From a virus: 27,271 nucleotides of DNA. Below the pieces are notes generated by a model. The model had not been told where the DNA came from and searched no databases. It saw nothing but the letters and a program-made list of their open reading frames with translations. The DNA lies in the IMG/VR virus record IMGVR_UViG_3300022874_000036, positions 1-27,271 of that record; one strand, written 5' to 3'. Within the stretch, counting starts at the first letter, position 1, and each line of letters starts with the position of its first letter. Below, one piece after another: positions 7,709-17,027 of the stretch. A program made the translations under genes and the position numbers.

Positions 7709-7933
7709 ATGCAGAAGCTGGCTTTACCAATCAGGGGGATCTCAAAGGGTCTGACTGTAGCCGTGACTCCACAAGAGTATACCACGAATATTAGTAATGT
7801 CCGCCCTAGGGATGTTTTGGAACAGCGGATCAGGTTGGGACAAAGACCAGGATTAGCTAAGTGGTCTAGTGTACAAGTTGGTGCTGCTTCCAATCCGGTA
7901 GTAGCTATTTGCTCAGTTTCTTCAATTAGTTAG
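7709..7933 (+). CDS. Short N-terminal-like piece of a tail protein ('GQRPG' motif)
   Basis: This is a 74-residue product from ATG 7709 (AAGGAA at 7695-7700, 8 nt spacing); GTG 7706 is the alternative. The core, NVRPRDVLEQRIRLGQRPGL, is the hallmark of the first ~60 residues of a group of large podovirus tail proteins that continue into a propeller-like domain. Here the frame stops at TAG 7931, and the propeller-like domain appears as a separate gene at 9196-10791, after an inserted fibre gene. It therefore looks like the detached N-terminal part of that protein. It may still act as a separate subunit, because its own start and SD are intact. The SD lies inside a mini-hairpin, so translation may be regulated. 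I rely on remembered family patterns, so certainty is moderate. Confidence 0.55.
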   Translation: MQKLALPIRGISKGLTVAVTPQEYTTNISNVRPRDVLEQRIRLGQRPGLAKWSSVQVGAASNPVVAICSVSSIS

Positions 7934-7938
7934 AGATT

Positions 7939-9183
7939 ATGGCTGATCTAAGAGAAAACTATACTGGTGATCCGGGCGAAGAGTCTGGGCAGTTCTTCTA
8001 TAATGATATCTTTTCAGAGGTTCACACCTATGCCCAAACCTTCTTAACCACTGCTGGTGGTAACATAGAGTATGTGGACATGCTCTTTAGGTCTTCCGTC
8101 GGCACTACCTCTGATACTGTTGTCAACATGTCCATACAGGCTTTGGATGGCGGCGGTAAGCCAGATGGTACTCCCTTAGAAACAGCTTCAATTACTATTC
8201 CAAAAACTCAGACTACTTTCACATATCAAACTTTGACTTTAGCCGCTCCTCTGACTGTTACGGACGCCACTAGCTATGCCATTGTTTTAGAAGCCGGCAC
8301 TGCTGATGCAGATCATTTAGGACAAGTTGCTGCTAACGATACTGGAACAGCTTATTCAGATGGAGCAAAGTTTTATACAACAGATGGTGGAGCTTGGACA
8401 GAAACAGGTTCCTCAGATGATTTGGTATTCAAAAATTATGGTGCTGCTCATGCCAAAGCAGACAACCCAACTCCTACGGATGCAGATACCGAAGTTGACT
8501 TCTCTGGTGGTGTGCTTGACTGGGATGGGACAGGTGATACTTACACTGTCCACGTTGCAAATTCGGGTGGAGGATTCATAGCCTCGGACATAGTAGTGAC
8601 CGATACCGCTGCTACAACCTACACTTTAACTACTGCCCAGAAGGCTAAGTTTGCTGGATTGACTGATGTGCTGTACTGGCGAGTAAACTCTACCAAGTCT
8701 GGATCAACTCTTACTGGAGATACTTGGACCTTTGACCCTAGACCAGGGAAGGCTTCTGTTCCTACTCCGACTGATGCAGATACCGGTATAGCCACTAGCA
8801 CTGACTTCTCCTGGACCTTAGGAACTAATGGTACTACTAATGAATTGCTCATTGATGGGGCATCATACTTAGACAGTAGTGATGTCACTTATTCTATGAC
8901 CTCTGATCTGTTTATTTATGAGGCTGCCGTCGTTTGGCGGGTAGATACCACTAATGAGTATGGTACTACCACTGGGGATACATGGACCTTTGATGCTCAG
9001 GCATTTGGTATGCTTAGAGTTTCTTACACCTTGATCCCTGGTGGAAGTGGTGATGGGCCTTATGACGCAACTCCTGGAACCGAAGGAACAGATTATTGGG
9101 TCACTGGTGACAACAACGTTATAACTGTTAAACGATTAGTAGTAGCCGCAAATAACAAAATTCACTATGAAAGCTTCGGATAG
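7939..9183 (+). CDS. Tail fibre-like protein with beta-sandwich and two Ig/FN3-like repeats
   Basis: This is a 414-residue protein. ATG 7939 is 5 bp after the previous stop and its SD is weak (GAGA), so it may depend on re-initiation. Residues ~1-165 form a beta-sandwich of the 'AQTF...GKPDGTPL...YAIVLEA' type found in adhesins and phage fibres. Two repeats follow at ~175-270 and ~271-360. Each opens PTPTDADT and closes with a WRV strand and TGDTWTFD, as in Ig/FN3-like fibre modules. The C-terminal ~50 residues form another small beta domain. Its TAG is followed in the same frame by CAG GAG ACT GTT and then the TTG start of the next gene. An attachment role is inferred. Confidence 0.6.
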   Translation: MADLRENYTGDPGEESGQFFYNDIFSEVHTYAQTFLTTAGGNIEYVDMLFRSSVGTTSDTVVNMSIQALDGGGKPDGTPLETASITIPKTQTTFTYQTLTLAAPLTVTDATSYAIVLEAGTADADHLGQVAANDTGTAYSDGAKFYTTDGGAWTETGSSDDLVFKNYGAAHAKADNPTPTDADTEVDFSGGVLDWDGTGDTYTVHVANSGGGFIASDIVVTDTAATTYTLTTAQKAKFAGLTDVLYWRVNSTKSGSTLTGDTWTFDPRPGKASVPTPTDADTGIATSTDFSWTLGTNGTTNELLIDGASYLDSSDVTYSMTSDLFIYEAAVVWRVDTTNEYGTTTGDTWTFDAQAFGMLRVSYTLIPGGSGDGPYDATPGTEGTDYWVTGDNNVITVKRLVVAANNKIHYESFG

Positions 9184-9195
9184 CAGGAGACTGTT

Positions 9196-10791
9196 TTGGC
9201 AATTGCAATTACTAATATAACCAATGTTCTCCGGTTAGTTGCCTGTGGAAATGATATAGCTTATTATGAGGATATTAACGTGGCTGCTGGAACTATGACC
9301 GCCTTAGCTGCAAGTGATGCTGACATTGATACGAGTGATAATCTCAATATGTTTGAGGGGTTCCAAAAAGTCTATGTAGTGAACGGAGCCAATCTTAAGG
9401 TCATTGATTTTAAGAATGCTGAGCTTACTCACGGGGCTTTGGGTACCCAACATGCTGTTGGTGATATTCTAACTCAGGCTGTCACAGCGGCTGTAATGGT
9501 GGTGGACTTTACTAACACTGCCAAGACTAAGACCTATGGGTATGTGACTTCTGGAACATTTAACTCTACTAACGCTGTAACAGGTTCTGGTTCTGGATCT
9601 GGCTTTACTCCCACTGGTACTGATACTGGGGTTCCTGGAGGTAATGATCCTCACTGGTATGATTGGACTGTCTATCCTGGTGGAGCTAGTGGAGCTATGA
9701 TCGCCAAGGCTTATCTTGGTTGCTTGTATAGAGGCCGATGTGTGATTAGTGGCAATCCCAATTATCCATATCAGTGGTATATGAGTAAGGTGGGTGATCC
9801 ATACAACTGGGTATATGGAGCTAATAATGCTCTATCTGCTATTGCCGGAAAGGATGGCAAGGCAGGAGAACTAGGCGATGTTATTAGAGCCTTGATTCCT
9901 TATCAGGATGAGTATCTCTTGTTTGGGTGTGCTAATTCCATCTGGGCCTTGAGAGGAGATCCCGCTGATGGAGGCTCACTTACGCCCTTGAATGTATCTA
10001 TAGGTGTTTTTGGAAACCAATCCTGGTGTTTTGATGCTGGGATGAATCTGTACTTTGCAAGCAAGAGTGGAATACATAAGATCCCTTATGGGTTTGGCCC
10101 AATTCAGAATCTCTCTCAGTTTGTTCTTCCCAACCTAGTAGAGGATACCAATATTGATCCTGCTATCCATAGAATTACAATGGGATATGATAGAGAACGG
10201 GAGGGAATCCTAATCTCTATTACCACAATTGATACTGGAGCCAATGTTTGTTACTGGTATGATATAGGAACTGAGGGATTCTATCCTGAGTCCTATCCCG
10301 CTACTTGTGGTGCTTACTCAATGTTCTTTCACTCTGCTAATGATGACGCATATCGAAAGCTCCTTATTGGGTGTACAGATGGATACATTAGAAAGTTTGA
10401 TGGAACTGCTAAAGACGATGTGACTACCAATGGGACTACTGCTATCTCATCTTACATGACGCTACCTATTATTACAGTTGAGGAAGACGATACTGATCTC
10501 AAGATAAATTCAGTGTTGGTGACTACTGCTGGGGGAGCAGCTGGTGGTGCGGCGTCTGATACAGACTCTGTTGATGTTGAAATTTACACAGCAGACGGAG
10601 CAGAGGAAGTAGTAGAAGCTATAGAGGATGGGGATACACCACTACACAATACTACAATTACTGGGCCTGGAAAATCTAATAGACTCAGGAATAGAACCAG
10701 GGGCAAAGCAATCGGAATTAGACTAGCAAATGATACGGCCACTTCTACTTGGGCTATAGAGCGGGTGTCCGCGAACGTAAAGGAAGTATAG
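9196..10791 (+). CDS. Propeller-like podovirus tail protein (nozzle/hub or stabilisation type)
   Basis: This is a 531-residue protein. TTG 9196 is used, with AGGAGA at 9185-9190 five bases before it; no ATG fits. Motifs GRCVISGNPNYPYQWYMSK, VGDPYNWVYG, ALIPYQDEYLLFGCANSIWA, LRGDPADGG and GVFGNQSWCFDAGMNLYFAS repeat the W/G/D pattern of a beta-propeller. The order matches structural proteins of podovirus tails related to P22 gp10-type 'stabilisation' or nozzle proteins. The N-terminus starts directly in the first blades and lacks the 'GQRPG' segment, which lies upstream at 7709-7933. The protein has no signal peptide. It probably forms or caps the short tail tube. Homology is judged by pattern, so the exact ring is uncertain. 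Confidence 0.6.
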   Translation: MAIAITNITNVLRLVACGNDIAYYEDINVAAGTMTALAASDADIDTSDNLNMFEGFQKVYVVNGANLKVIDFKNAELTHGALGTQHAVGDILTQAVTAAVMVVDFTNTAKTKTYGYVTSGTFNSTNAVTGSGSGSGFTPTGTDTGVPGGNDPHWYDWTVYPGGASGAMIAKAYLGCLYRGRCVISGNPNYPYQWYMSKVGDPYNWVYGANNALSAIAGKDGKAGELGDVIRALIPYQDEYLLFGCANSIWALRGDPADGGSLTPLNVSIGVFGNQSWCFDAGMNLYFASKSGIHKIPYGFGPIQNLSQFVLPNLVEDTNIDPAIHRITMGYDREREGILISITTIDTGANVCYWYDIGTEGFYPESYPATCGAYSMFFHSANDDAYRKLLIGCTDGYIRKFDGTAKDDVTTNGTTAISSYMTLPIITVEEDDTDLKINSVLVTTAGGAAGGAASDTDSVDVEIYTADGAEEVVEAIEDGDTPLHNTTITGPGKSNRLRNRTRGKAIGIRLANDTATSTWAIERVSANVKEV

Positions 10792-10793
10792 TT

Positions 10794-11462
10794 ATGATAC
10801 AGTCAACAGGTTCAGGATATTCCAAGACAGCAAAGAAGAAACCTACTTCTTCAGGAGGAGCTTGGGGTGGGGGTGGAGCTATGAGCCCTGAAGACCAAGC
10901 CAATCAGGCCAACTTTGACAGAGAACAAGAGATCAGGAACCTACTAGATGAAGTCATTGGAACCTATTCTCCTGCAGGCTCTGGCGGTGGTGGTTCGTTT
11001 GGTGCTGGTACTGAGGCCATGATTGAGCGTCAGAAAACCAAGGCTATCGGACAGGGAACTCAGAGTTTGATTTCTTCTGGTCTGTATGGATCTACCATGA
11101 CAGCTGGATTGGGAACCGCGTTTGAAGAAGACGTGGCAATGCCCACTAGGTTAAAGCTAGAGGACTTGAGAACCCAAAAATATTCAGATGCTTTGGGACA
11201 GAAGGCGGGCTTTATTGAAGGCATTGAAGATCAATCTCCCTCTTATGAGACAATGGCTAAACTTACTTCCCAGGCTAACTCTGCACCAGAATCTTCTCTT
11301 AGTGATTGGTTGGCACAGAATTTTGGAAGCACTCCTAATCCTACTAAGTCCGCTTCCTCACAAGCTAGTGCTCAGTCCGCTAAGGCTGAGACCTCCCGCT
11401 GGCAGAAACAACAGACTGGTAATCTGGCTAAATTGAAATCCCAATATGGATACTCAGTATAA
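10794..11462 (+). CDS. Putative internal virion / ejection-associated protein
   Basis: This is a 222-residue protein. ATG 10794 (with AGGAAG at 10781) is preferred over an in-frame ATG at 10749 inside the previous gene; it starts 2 bp after the previous stop. It has a Gly/Ser-rich N-terminus (SSGGAWGGGGAMSPEDQ), a second glycine run (GSGGGGSFGAG), then a helical region with IGQGTQSLISSGLYGSTMTA and a conserved-looking block FEEDVAMPTRLKLEDLRTQK. Similar proteins sit between tail and fibre genes in environmental podoviruses and resemble small ejection proteins in size and composition. It overlaps the next gene by one base (TAATG). No enzyme motif is seen. Confidence 0.5.
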   Translation: MIQSTGSGYSKTAKKKPTSSGGAWGGGGAMSPEDQANQANFDREQEIRNLLDEVIGTYSPAGSGGGGSFGAGTEAMIERQKTKAIGQGTQSLISSGLYGSTMTAGLGTAFEEDVAMPTRLKLEDLRTQKYSDALGQKAGFIEGIEDQSPSYETMAKLTSQANSAPESSLSDWLAQNFGSTPNPTKSASSQASAQSAKAETSRWQKQQTGNLAKLKSQYGYSV

Positions 11463-13036
11463 TGTCAGTGGGCTCAAGAGTACCATATATTGCTAATGTC
11501 ATTCCTGAAGACTGGAACTCGGTACTGAGGTTCAGCCGGGATGTACAGAAGTATATGTCTACCCTGGCTAATTCTGAGCAGACTATCTACACCACAGAGC
11601 TATTCATCACAGGCAGCACTGCTTCTAGACTCTTGGCTACTGATGCTTCTCAGGAAGTAGTTAGTACCGATCTAGCATCCTGGGTCACAGGAACAGCCAA
11701 TCAGGTTATAGTTACAGATGATACAGATGGAACGATAACACTCTCAACCCCACAGGATATTAACACTACGTCTAGTCCAACCTGGGTAAATAACACACTT
11801 ACTGGATATCTTACAGCGGTTGGAAACATAACAAGTACAGCAGGAGAAATTCGTTCTGGTGTCCTAGATACTTATCGTGGCTTCTTTAGAGCGTATGGCC
11901 ATGCTACTGGGAATGCCTGGGGTGGGACACTTTATCTTGAGCCTTCTGCTGACTATGATACCGACATTGGTGCGTATATTCTATCGGCCTATGAGGATGA
12001 CTTCGTTATTCAGAGTGGTGGGGGAACAAGCTGGTTCAGGATTGATGGGCCAACGGGTGGCATTACAATTGCCGGGACTCTTGAGTCAGTTGGTGTTGCT
12101 ACTCTAGCTGATGCTTCTTTGTTGAAGACTAGTGCCGCACCTACTACTGATGCAATGATTGCCAACAAGAAGTATGTAGATGACTCTACTGCTGCTCCTG
12201 CTGCCCACGTACATGACGGAGACACCCTACAGTTAGATGGAATCAATAGTGATGGTGGAGCCTTTTCCTTTGATACAACTGGAACCGTAACCTTTAATGA
12301 GTCAATAACAATGTCCGCTGGCAAGGACTTAACAATTCCTGGTCACATTATCTTCAATACAAACAACTCTTACATTGGCTTTGCCAACCCAAGGATTACC
12401 TTCAATGATACAGATGACCGGCTTGAGCTTACTGGTGGTTTAACTGTTTCTGAGGGTGGTGTCTTCCAAATAGCTGGGGATGATCTATCGGTAACAATCA
12501 ATGCTCATGCCTATTCCGCATTACAGGTAGTAAATAATAGGTCAGCCCAGAACACTGACTCTGCTTTTGACTTCTACAAGTCACGGGGAACACCGGCTCT
12601 CCCAACAACAATCTTAGATGGCGACTGGCTCACTAAGTGGAGATTCTACAGCCATAATGGCACAGCGTTCGCACAGACCGGCGGATTCATATATGATACG
12701 TATGATATCGGTAATAATTACGGAAAGTTCAAGTTCTACTACTATGCGGGGAATACGTTTTTCCATTTTGAAACAGGGGCCGAGTACACCAGAATAGGTG
12801 ATATCACAAATGCTGATTATATCAACATAAGTACCGCTAACGGCGACTTGACTTTTGTTGGGGATTCTGGGTTCTACCCCAGACGTGTTACTCAAAGTGC
12901 AGAGCCAGCTAATGGTACTGGCGTTACACAGATCGATGTAGGGGAGCTTATAATCTGGAGAGATCCAGATGACAATAAAACATACCTATTGTATCAGGAT
13001 ACTGACGAAGGTGTCAGAAAATCGGAGATGACCTAA
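11462..13036 (+). CDS. Tail fibre protein
   Basis: This is a 524-residue protein. The N-terminal ~50 residues (RVPYIANVIPEDWNSVLRFS) probably attach to the virion. Residues ~80-120 carry the widespread phage-fibre motif ANQVIVTDDTDGTITLSTPQ followed by a short repeat of the SSPTW/TLTG type. The 'NKKYVDDS' segment near residue 240 is the common fibre motif (cf. TKAYVD). Long Asp/Gly/Thr-rich beta stretches follow. The last ~50 residues end in LIIWRDPDDNKTYLLYQDTD, a C-terminal knob-like pattern. The gene begins inside the stop of the previous one and has a weak SD, so coupling is likely. It probably contributes to host recognition. Confidence 0.65.
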   Translation: MSVGSRVPYIANVIPEDWNSVLRFSRDVQKYMSTLANSEQTIYTTELFITGSTASRLLATDASQEVVSTDLASWVTGTANQVIVTDDTDGTITLSTPQDINTTSSPTWVNNTLTGYLTAVGNITSTAGEIRSGVLDTYRGFFRAYGHATGNAWGGTLYLEPSADYDTDIGAYILSAYEDDFVIQSGGGTSWFRIDGPTGGITIAGTLESVGVATLADASLLKTSAAPTTDAMIANKKYVDDSTAAPAAHVHDGDTLQLDGINSDGGAFSFDTTGTVTFNESITMSAGKDLTIPGHIIFNTNNSYIGFANPRITFNDTDDRLELTGGLTVSEGGVFQIAGDDLSVTINAHAYSALQVVNNRSAQNTDSAFDFYKSRGTPALPTTILDGDWLTKWRFYSHNGTAFAQTGGFIYDTYDIGNNYGKFKFYYYAGNTFFHFETGAEYTRIGDITNADYINISTANGDLTFVGDSGFYPRRVTQSAEPANGTGVTQIDVGELIIWRDPDDNKTYLLYQDTDEGVRKSEMT

Positions 13037-13038
13037 TC

Positions 13039-13938
13039 ATGGGAATAGAATTCAAACATGGAGCAGCAGAAGTTAAAGCACTGGCAGCACAAGCTGGGAA
13101 AGCTCAGGCTGCTAACGTTGCATTGAATCAACGATTCACAAAAGATATGGCAATGATGGACTACCAGTTCAAGCTTGCTGGCGAGCAGAGAGCTAGAGCT
13201 TGGGATCTTGAGAAGATGGAGATCGCTTCTCGGAATGATTTCCAGCAGGAGGAAACTGCTAGGGTTCAGAAACAACAGCAGTGGAGCCTTATCAAGAAAC
13301 AGATTGAGGATTCAGATATTCTAAGTGAGCCACAGAAAGAACAGGCCCTACATGAGAACTTTATGAAGCTTCATGGCGGTGTGGTTCCCAGGCAGAAAAG
13401 TGTTGAAGAGCAAATGATGGAAGCTGCATTCAATGGCCCACAAGGTGGTGGAAAGACTGGAGGACCAACACAAGGGTCGCAGGATACTGCTCAGTCTAGT
13501 CCAGATCCCGGTCGTTCCCTCGGCGTTGTTGAAACCCCAGAAGGTATGCAAGTTATGTCCCCAGATGGTGGGATGAAGCCAATCAATCAAAGCGGTATGG
13601 TCAATGTAATTAACCCTAGTGGTGAGAGAGTTAAGATTAAGGGCTCACAGTTACAAGAGGCTATCGCAGAAGGATACCAGTTTATTGGTGTGGCAGCTTC
13701 TTCTATGGGACAGACCACAAAGAGTCCCACTACGACTGCTCCTCGACAGAAGGATTCCTCATTTGATTTTGAGGAAGATGTACTTGCTGGAATTTTTGGT
13801 GCGGACACCACTATTAAGTCCAGAGACGTAACAACAGAGGACATCTCCAGGATGGGTTGGAACCCAAGATCCAAAACTATAAAACCTAAAAATAAGAAGC
13901 CCTCTGCTCTTCGTAAATTACTTCCTTGGAGTAAATAA
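13039..13938 (+). CDS. Internal virion protein, coiled-coil
   Basis: This is a 299-residue protein. ATG 13039 lies 2 bp after the previous stop, with GGAG 11 bases upstream. Residues ~5-115 are strongly helical and charged with many Gln, Glu and Lys (AGEQRARAWDLEKMEIASRN), likely a long coiled coil. A Gly/Pro/Ser-rich hinge follows, then a small domain with VNVINPSGERVKIKGSQLQE and AIAEGYQFIG, a pattern that recurs in phage internal proteins. The C-terminus is basic (PKNKKPSALRKLLPWSK). Placement directly before the 1028-residue internal protein fits the trio of ejection proteins in podoviruses. The role in DNA delivery is inferred. Confidence 0.5.
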   Translation: MGIEFKHGAAEVKALAAQAGKAQAANVALNQRFTKDMAMMDYQFKLAGEQRARAWDLEKMEIASRNDFQQEETARVQKQQQWSLIKKQIEDSDILSEPQKEQALHENFMKLHGGVVPRQKSVEEQMMEAAFNGPQGGGKTGGPTQGSQDTAQSSPDPGRSLGVVETPEGMQVMSPDGGMKPINQSGMVNVINPSGERVKIKGSQLQEAIAEGYQFIGVAASSMGQTTKSPTTTAPRQKDSSFDFEEDVLAGIFGADTTIKSRDVTTEDISRMGWNPRSKTIKPKNKKPSALRKLLPWSK

Positions 13939-13940
13939 TT

Positions 13941-16900
13941 GTGGCAATAGAAGAATTCCCAAGTACATTTGAAGAAGAAGTAGTTCCTTATTTTCCTGAG
14001 CACAATGACTCGACCCTGGAAATATTTGGTAAAGGTCTGGTTAAAAGTTTTCTGAACATAGGTGCAGGGGCTGTTGGTACTGTTGAAGAACTGGCAGAAC
14101 TTACTCCTTGGGTTGATGAAGAGAACTACTTAACTGGAATCCGTGAGAATATTAGGGCAGAGGAAGAGAACTGGGCTACTACTCCAGAAGGTGCAGTCGA
14201 ATGGACAGCAAATGTTGTTGCTCAAGCTCTGCCTTATATGGGAGCGGCATTAACTGGACATGCAGCGGCTGGTGCCCTTGGTTCTATGGCTATTTCTTTC
14301 TCAGTAGAAGGCCAGGAAGCATATGACAATGCTAAGAAACGTGGTGCTACAGAGACAGAAGCGAATACTAGCAGGGCTGTAGTTGGTGGAATCAATGCTG
14401 TCATAGAGGGTGTCCAGATGGGCAGGCTGCTTAAAGTAGCCAACAAGGGAAAGCACTCACTAACTCAATTTCGTAAACTTGCTGCCCAAAAAGCTTGGGG
14501 AAAGATGTGGAAAGAAGGGACAGATTTTGGAAAGGACTTGCTGCTTAATTCAGTAGAGGAAGCGGCAGAAGAATTTATACAACAGGGGGTGTCCTTAACT
14601 GTACCTTATTATGTCGAGAGTACCCTAAAGGGAGGCTCAGAATACTTTGACGATAAAGAGATTTTCTCATATCTGTGGGCCAACAAAGAACAGCTAGGAG
14701 CAGCGGCTTTGGGTGGGGCTGTGGTATCTCCGTTCCTTGGAGTGGCTAGGGCTGCCATCCCGGCTGCTGCTAATCCTGGTGTTGCACAGATTCAAGCCTT
14801 AAAGGACAGAGTACAGGACCAAGGCTGGAGTAATGAGAAGAAGGCAGCTTACATAAGAGACATTGATAAGTTTGCTGAGAAGGTCTATGGTGGAATACCT
14901 GATGTAGTGCAGACTCTGAACCCTGAGAATGTAGAGGCCCAGGAAGCACACGCCACCTTGATTGATCGGATGGATGATGTCCTAGATGGAGTAGAGAATA
15001 ATCGTGCGGCCTATGAAGCAGAGATCAAGGAGACCAGGGCTGAGAGATTTGGGGATGTAGAGAACACTGTCAAAGGGATTATGAATGATCCCAATATAGA
15101 TGACAGAGCTAAGATGGCTATGGTTCGTAAGGTCATGCAGGGTAAGATGGGCTCCTTGTTTGACTCTCTTATAGAACAGGGGTGGACTCAGGAAGAGTAT
15201 GACCACTTTATCCACACAACTATGGTAGTCCATCAGGACTCTGCTACTGATTTGCTTAAGTCTTTCTCGGCTTTCCAAAAACTCTTTGAAGATGGGATGA
15301 TGCCTGAGGTCAATGAACTCAAGTCTCTTGAGCCTATCCTTGGTAGAGCCTTTGTTAAGAAGGCCACCGAGACTGTTACTAAGATGAAGTCCAAGCCTAA
15401 GACATTTGGCCAGAAGATTCTTAGCAATACCAAAGAGTTATTCAACTTTCCTAGAGCGGTACTGGCTTCCTTGGACTTCTCTGCTGTTGGTAGGCAGGGT
15501 GCATTGATAGCCTTTATGAAGCCTGGAGCTTGGGCTAAAGGTGTTGGTGCTGGATATAGGGCATTCTTTAGTGAGGATTATGCTGACTACATTGACTTGC
15601 AAATTAAGACACATCCTATGTATGACCAGTTAAAAAAGAATGGAGTCTTTATCTCAGAGCGTGGAAACTTGGCAGCATCCGAAGAGTACTTTGCATCTAG
15701 GTTGGCTCACAAACTTCCTGGTATCTCAGCTTCAGAGCGGGCTTATGTTACCTCACTGAATACAATGCGGGCTCATGCCTTCTTTAACATTGCAGAGAAG
15801 TGGGCTGGTACTGGGTCCATGAGCAATCTTCCTGAACTTGCTAATGTTCTAAATCACATTACTGGGCGTGGTGATTTGGGGTCTCTTAGAAAACTAGCTC
15901 CAGCTTTGAACATTATGTTCTTTGCTCCCAAGCTACAGATTGCCAGGATACAGACCTTGACTGATCTGGTTCCATTTAAGGATGGCAAACACATTGTTAG
16001 TCCTACTCAGAAGATACTAGCCGCTACCTTAGCTGAAGCCTTTGGTACTGGGGCTCTGATTCTCTGGCTATTGTCACAAAGAAAAGGCGTAGAGGTAGAA
16101 CACGATCCTCGTAGCTCGGACTTTGGTAAGGTTAGGATTGGAGACACAAGGATTGATTTCTGGGGTGGGTACTCTCAGATGATGAGGCTGGTTGCTAATC
16201 TATCTACAGGCGAGATGAAGTCTACCACTACTGGTGAGGTTTATGATCTTAAGAGAGTGGATACGGTTGCTAGATACATGCAGACCAAGCTGTCACCTGT
16301 TGCTGGAATAACTTTGGATGCTTATCGAGGTGAGGATTTCAAGGGAGACTTGCTGGAACCTAGTCTGGAAACTGGTGCCCAACAGTTCTATCAGAGATTT
16401 ACCCCCCTGTTCATACAGGATACCAGTGATGCCCTGTACTACCAGGGATTGACCAAAGAAACAATGGCTACATCTGCTCTAGCCTTGCATGGTATTGGGG
16501 CTATGACTTACCCTGTTAGTGAGGCTGGTCAAGCTGCACAACTTAAGAACAAGTATGCCTCTGAGGTATTCAAGGGTTCTCGGTGGTCTGACCTTGGACC
16601 TCTCTCTCAGAAGATACTGAGACTTCACTATCCTTTGATTGGTGAGTCGGAGCGTAGATCAAGAAGTGAGAGAACTGGTAAGAAAGCTAAGGCGAGGGTA
16701 CAGAATGAGATGAGGAAGTCTGAACGTACACTCATGCGTAGCCTAGAGCCTGACGTTAAAAATGAGTTGGATAGGCTGTTGGTTCCTGTAGGTGGACTAG
16801 GACGGAGGCTGTCTGAGGATTGGTACTTGAATGACCAGAAGTACAAACAGTATCAGTTTGAAGTCTCAGCTGCATTGAACAAGGTGCTACCTAGATTTAC

Positions 16901-17027
16901 CAGCATGGACTTGGATGCCAACGTGAAGAGGATTATTTTGGAAAATATTATCTCCAAGATTAAGGCGAGTGTAAGAACTAAGTTAGTGAACCAAGCTAAA
17001 TTTGAAGACTTGCAGAGGCTGCGATGA
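13941..17027 (+). CDS. Large internal virion / DNA-ejection-type protein (1028 residues)
   Basis: It starts at GTG 13941 with GGAG (13928-13931) 9 bases upstream. Residues ~90-160 have a Gly/Ala-rich hydrophobic helix followed by SVEGQEAYDNAKKRGATETE and GINAVIEGVQMG, a motif block common in very large phage 'polyvalent' or ejection proteins. A second hydrophobic stretch lies at ~250-277. The middle is long helical. A membrane-like helix (AEAFGTGALILWLLS) lies near 697-711 and is followed by HDPRSSDFGKVRIGDTRIDF and WGGYSQMMR, a conserved block of such proteins. The tail is basic and helical. No lytic transglycosylase motif is evident. I infer that it is packaged and enters the cell envelope with the DNA. 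It overlaps the holin-like gene by 4 bp. Confidence 0.6.
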   Translation: MAIEEFPSTFEEEVVPYFPEHNDSTLEIFGKGLVKSFLNIGAGAVGTVEELAELTPWVDEENYLTGIRENIRAEEENWATTPEGAVEWTANVVAQALPYMGAALTGHAAAGALGSMAISFSVEGQEAYDNAKKRGATETEANTSRAVVGGINAVIEGVQMGRLLKVANKGKHSLTQFRKLAAQKAWGKMWKEGTDFGKDLLLNSVEEAAEEFIQQGVSLTVPYYVESTLKGGSEYFDDKEIFSYLWANKEQLGAAALGGAVVSPFLGVARAAIPAAANPGVAQIQALKDRVQDQGWSNEKKAAYIRDIDKFAEKVYGGIPDVVQTLNPENVEAQEAHATLIDRMDDVLDGVENNRAAYEAEIKETRAERFGDVENTVKGIMNDPNIDDRAKMAMVRKVMQGKMGSLFDSLIEQGWTQEEYDHFIHTTMVVHQDSATDLLKSFSAFQKLFEDGMMPEVNELKSLEPILGRAFVKKATETVTKMKSKPKTFGQKILSNTKELFNFPRAVLASLDFSAVGRQGALIAFMKPGAWAKGVGAGYRAFFSEDYADYIDLQIKTHPMYDQLKKNGVFISERGNLAASEEYFASRLAHKLPGISASERAYVTSLNTMRAHAFFNIAEKWAGTGSMSNLPELANVLNHITGRGDLGSLRKLAPALNIMFFAPKLQIARIQTLTDLVPFKDGKHIVSPTQKILAATLAEAFGTGALILWLLSQRKGVEVEHDPRSSDFGKVRIGDTRIDFWGGYSQMMRLVANLSTGEMKSTTTGEVYDLKRVDTVARYMQTKLSPVAGITLDAYRGEDFKGDLLEPSLETGAQQFYQRFTPLFIQDTSDALYYQGLTKETMATSALALHGIGAMTYPVSEAGQAAQLKNKYASEVFKGSRWSDLGPLSQKILRLHYPLIGESERRSRSERTGKKAKARVQNEMRKSERTLMRSLEPDVKNELDRLLVPVGGLGRRLSEDWYLNDQKYKQYQFEVSAALNKVLPRFTSMDLDANVKRIILENIISKIKASVRTKLVNQAKFEDLQRLR

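Noticed and set aside
7931-9183. TAG reassigned to an amino acid throughout the genome.
   Set aside because: TAG ends several genes (for example 3285, 4036, 4959, 7931, 9181), TGA and TAA are also used, and reading through most of these gives no meaningful extension. Only local read-through at 9181 remains possible.
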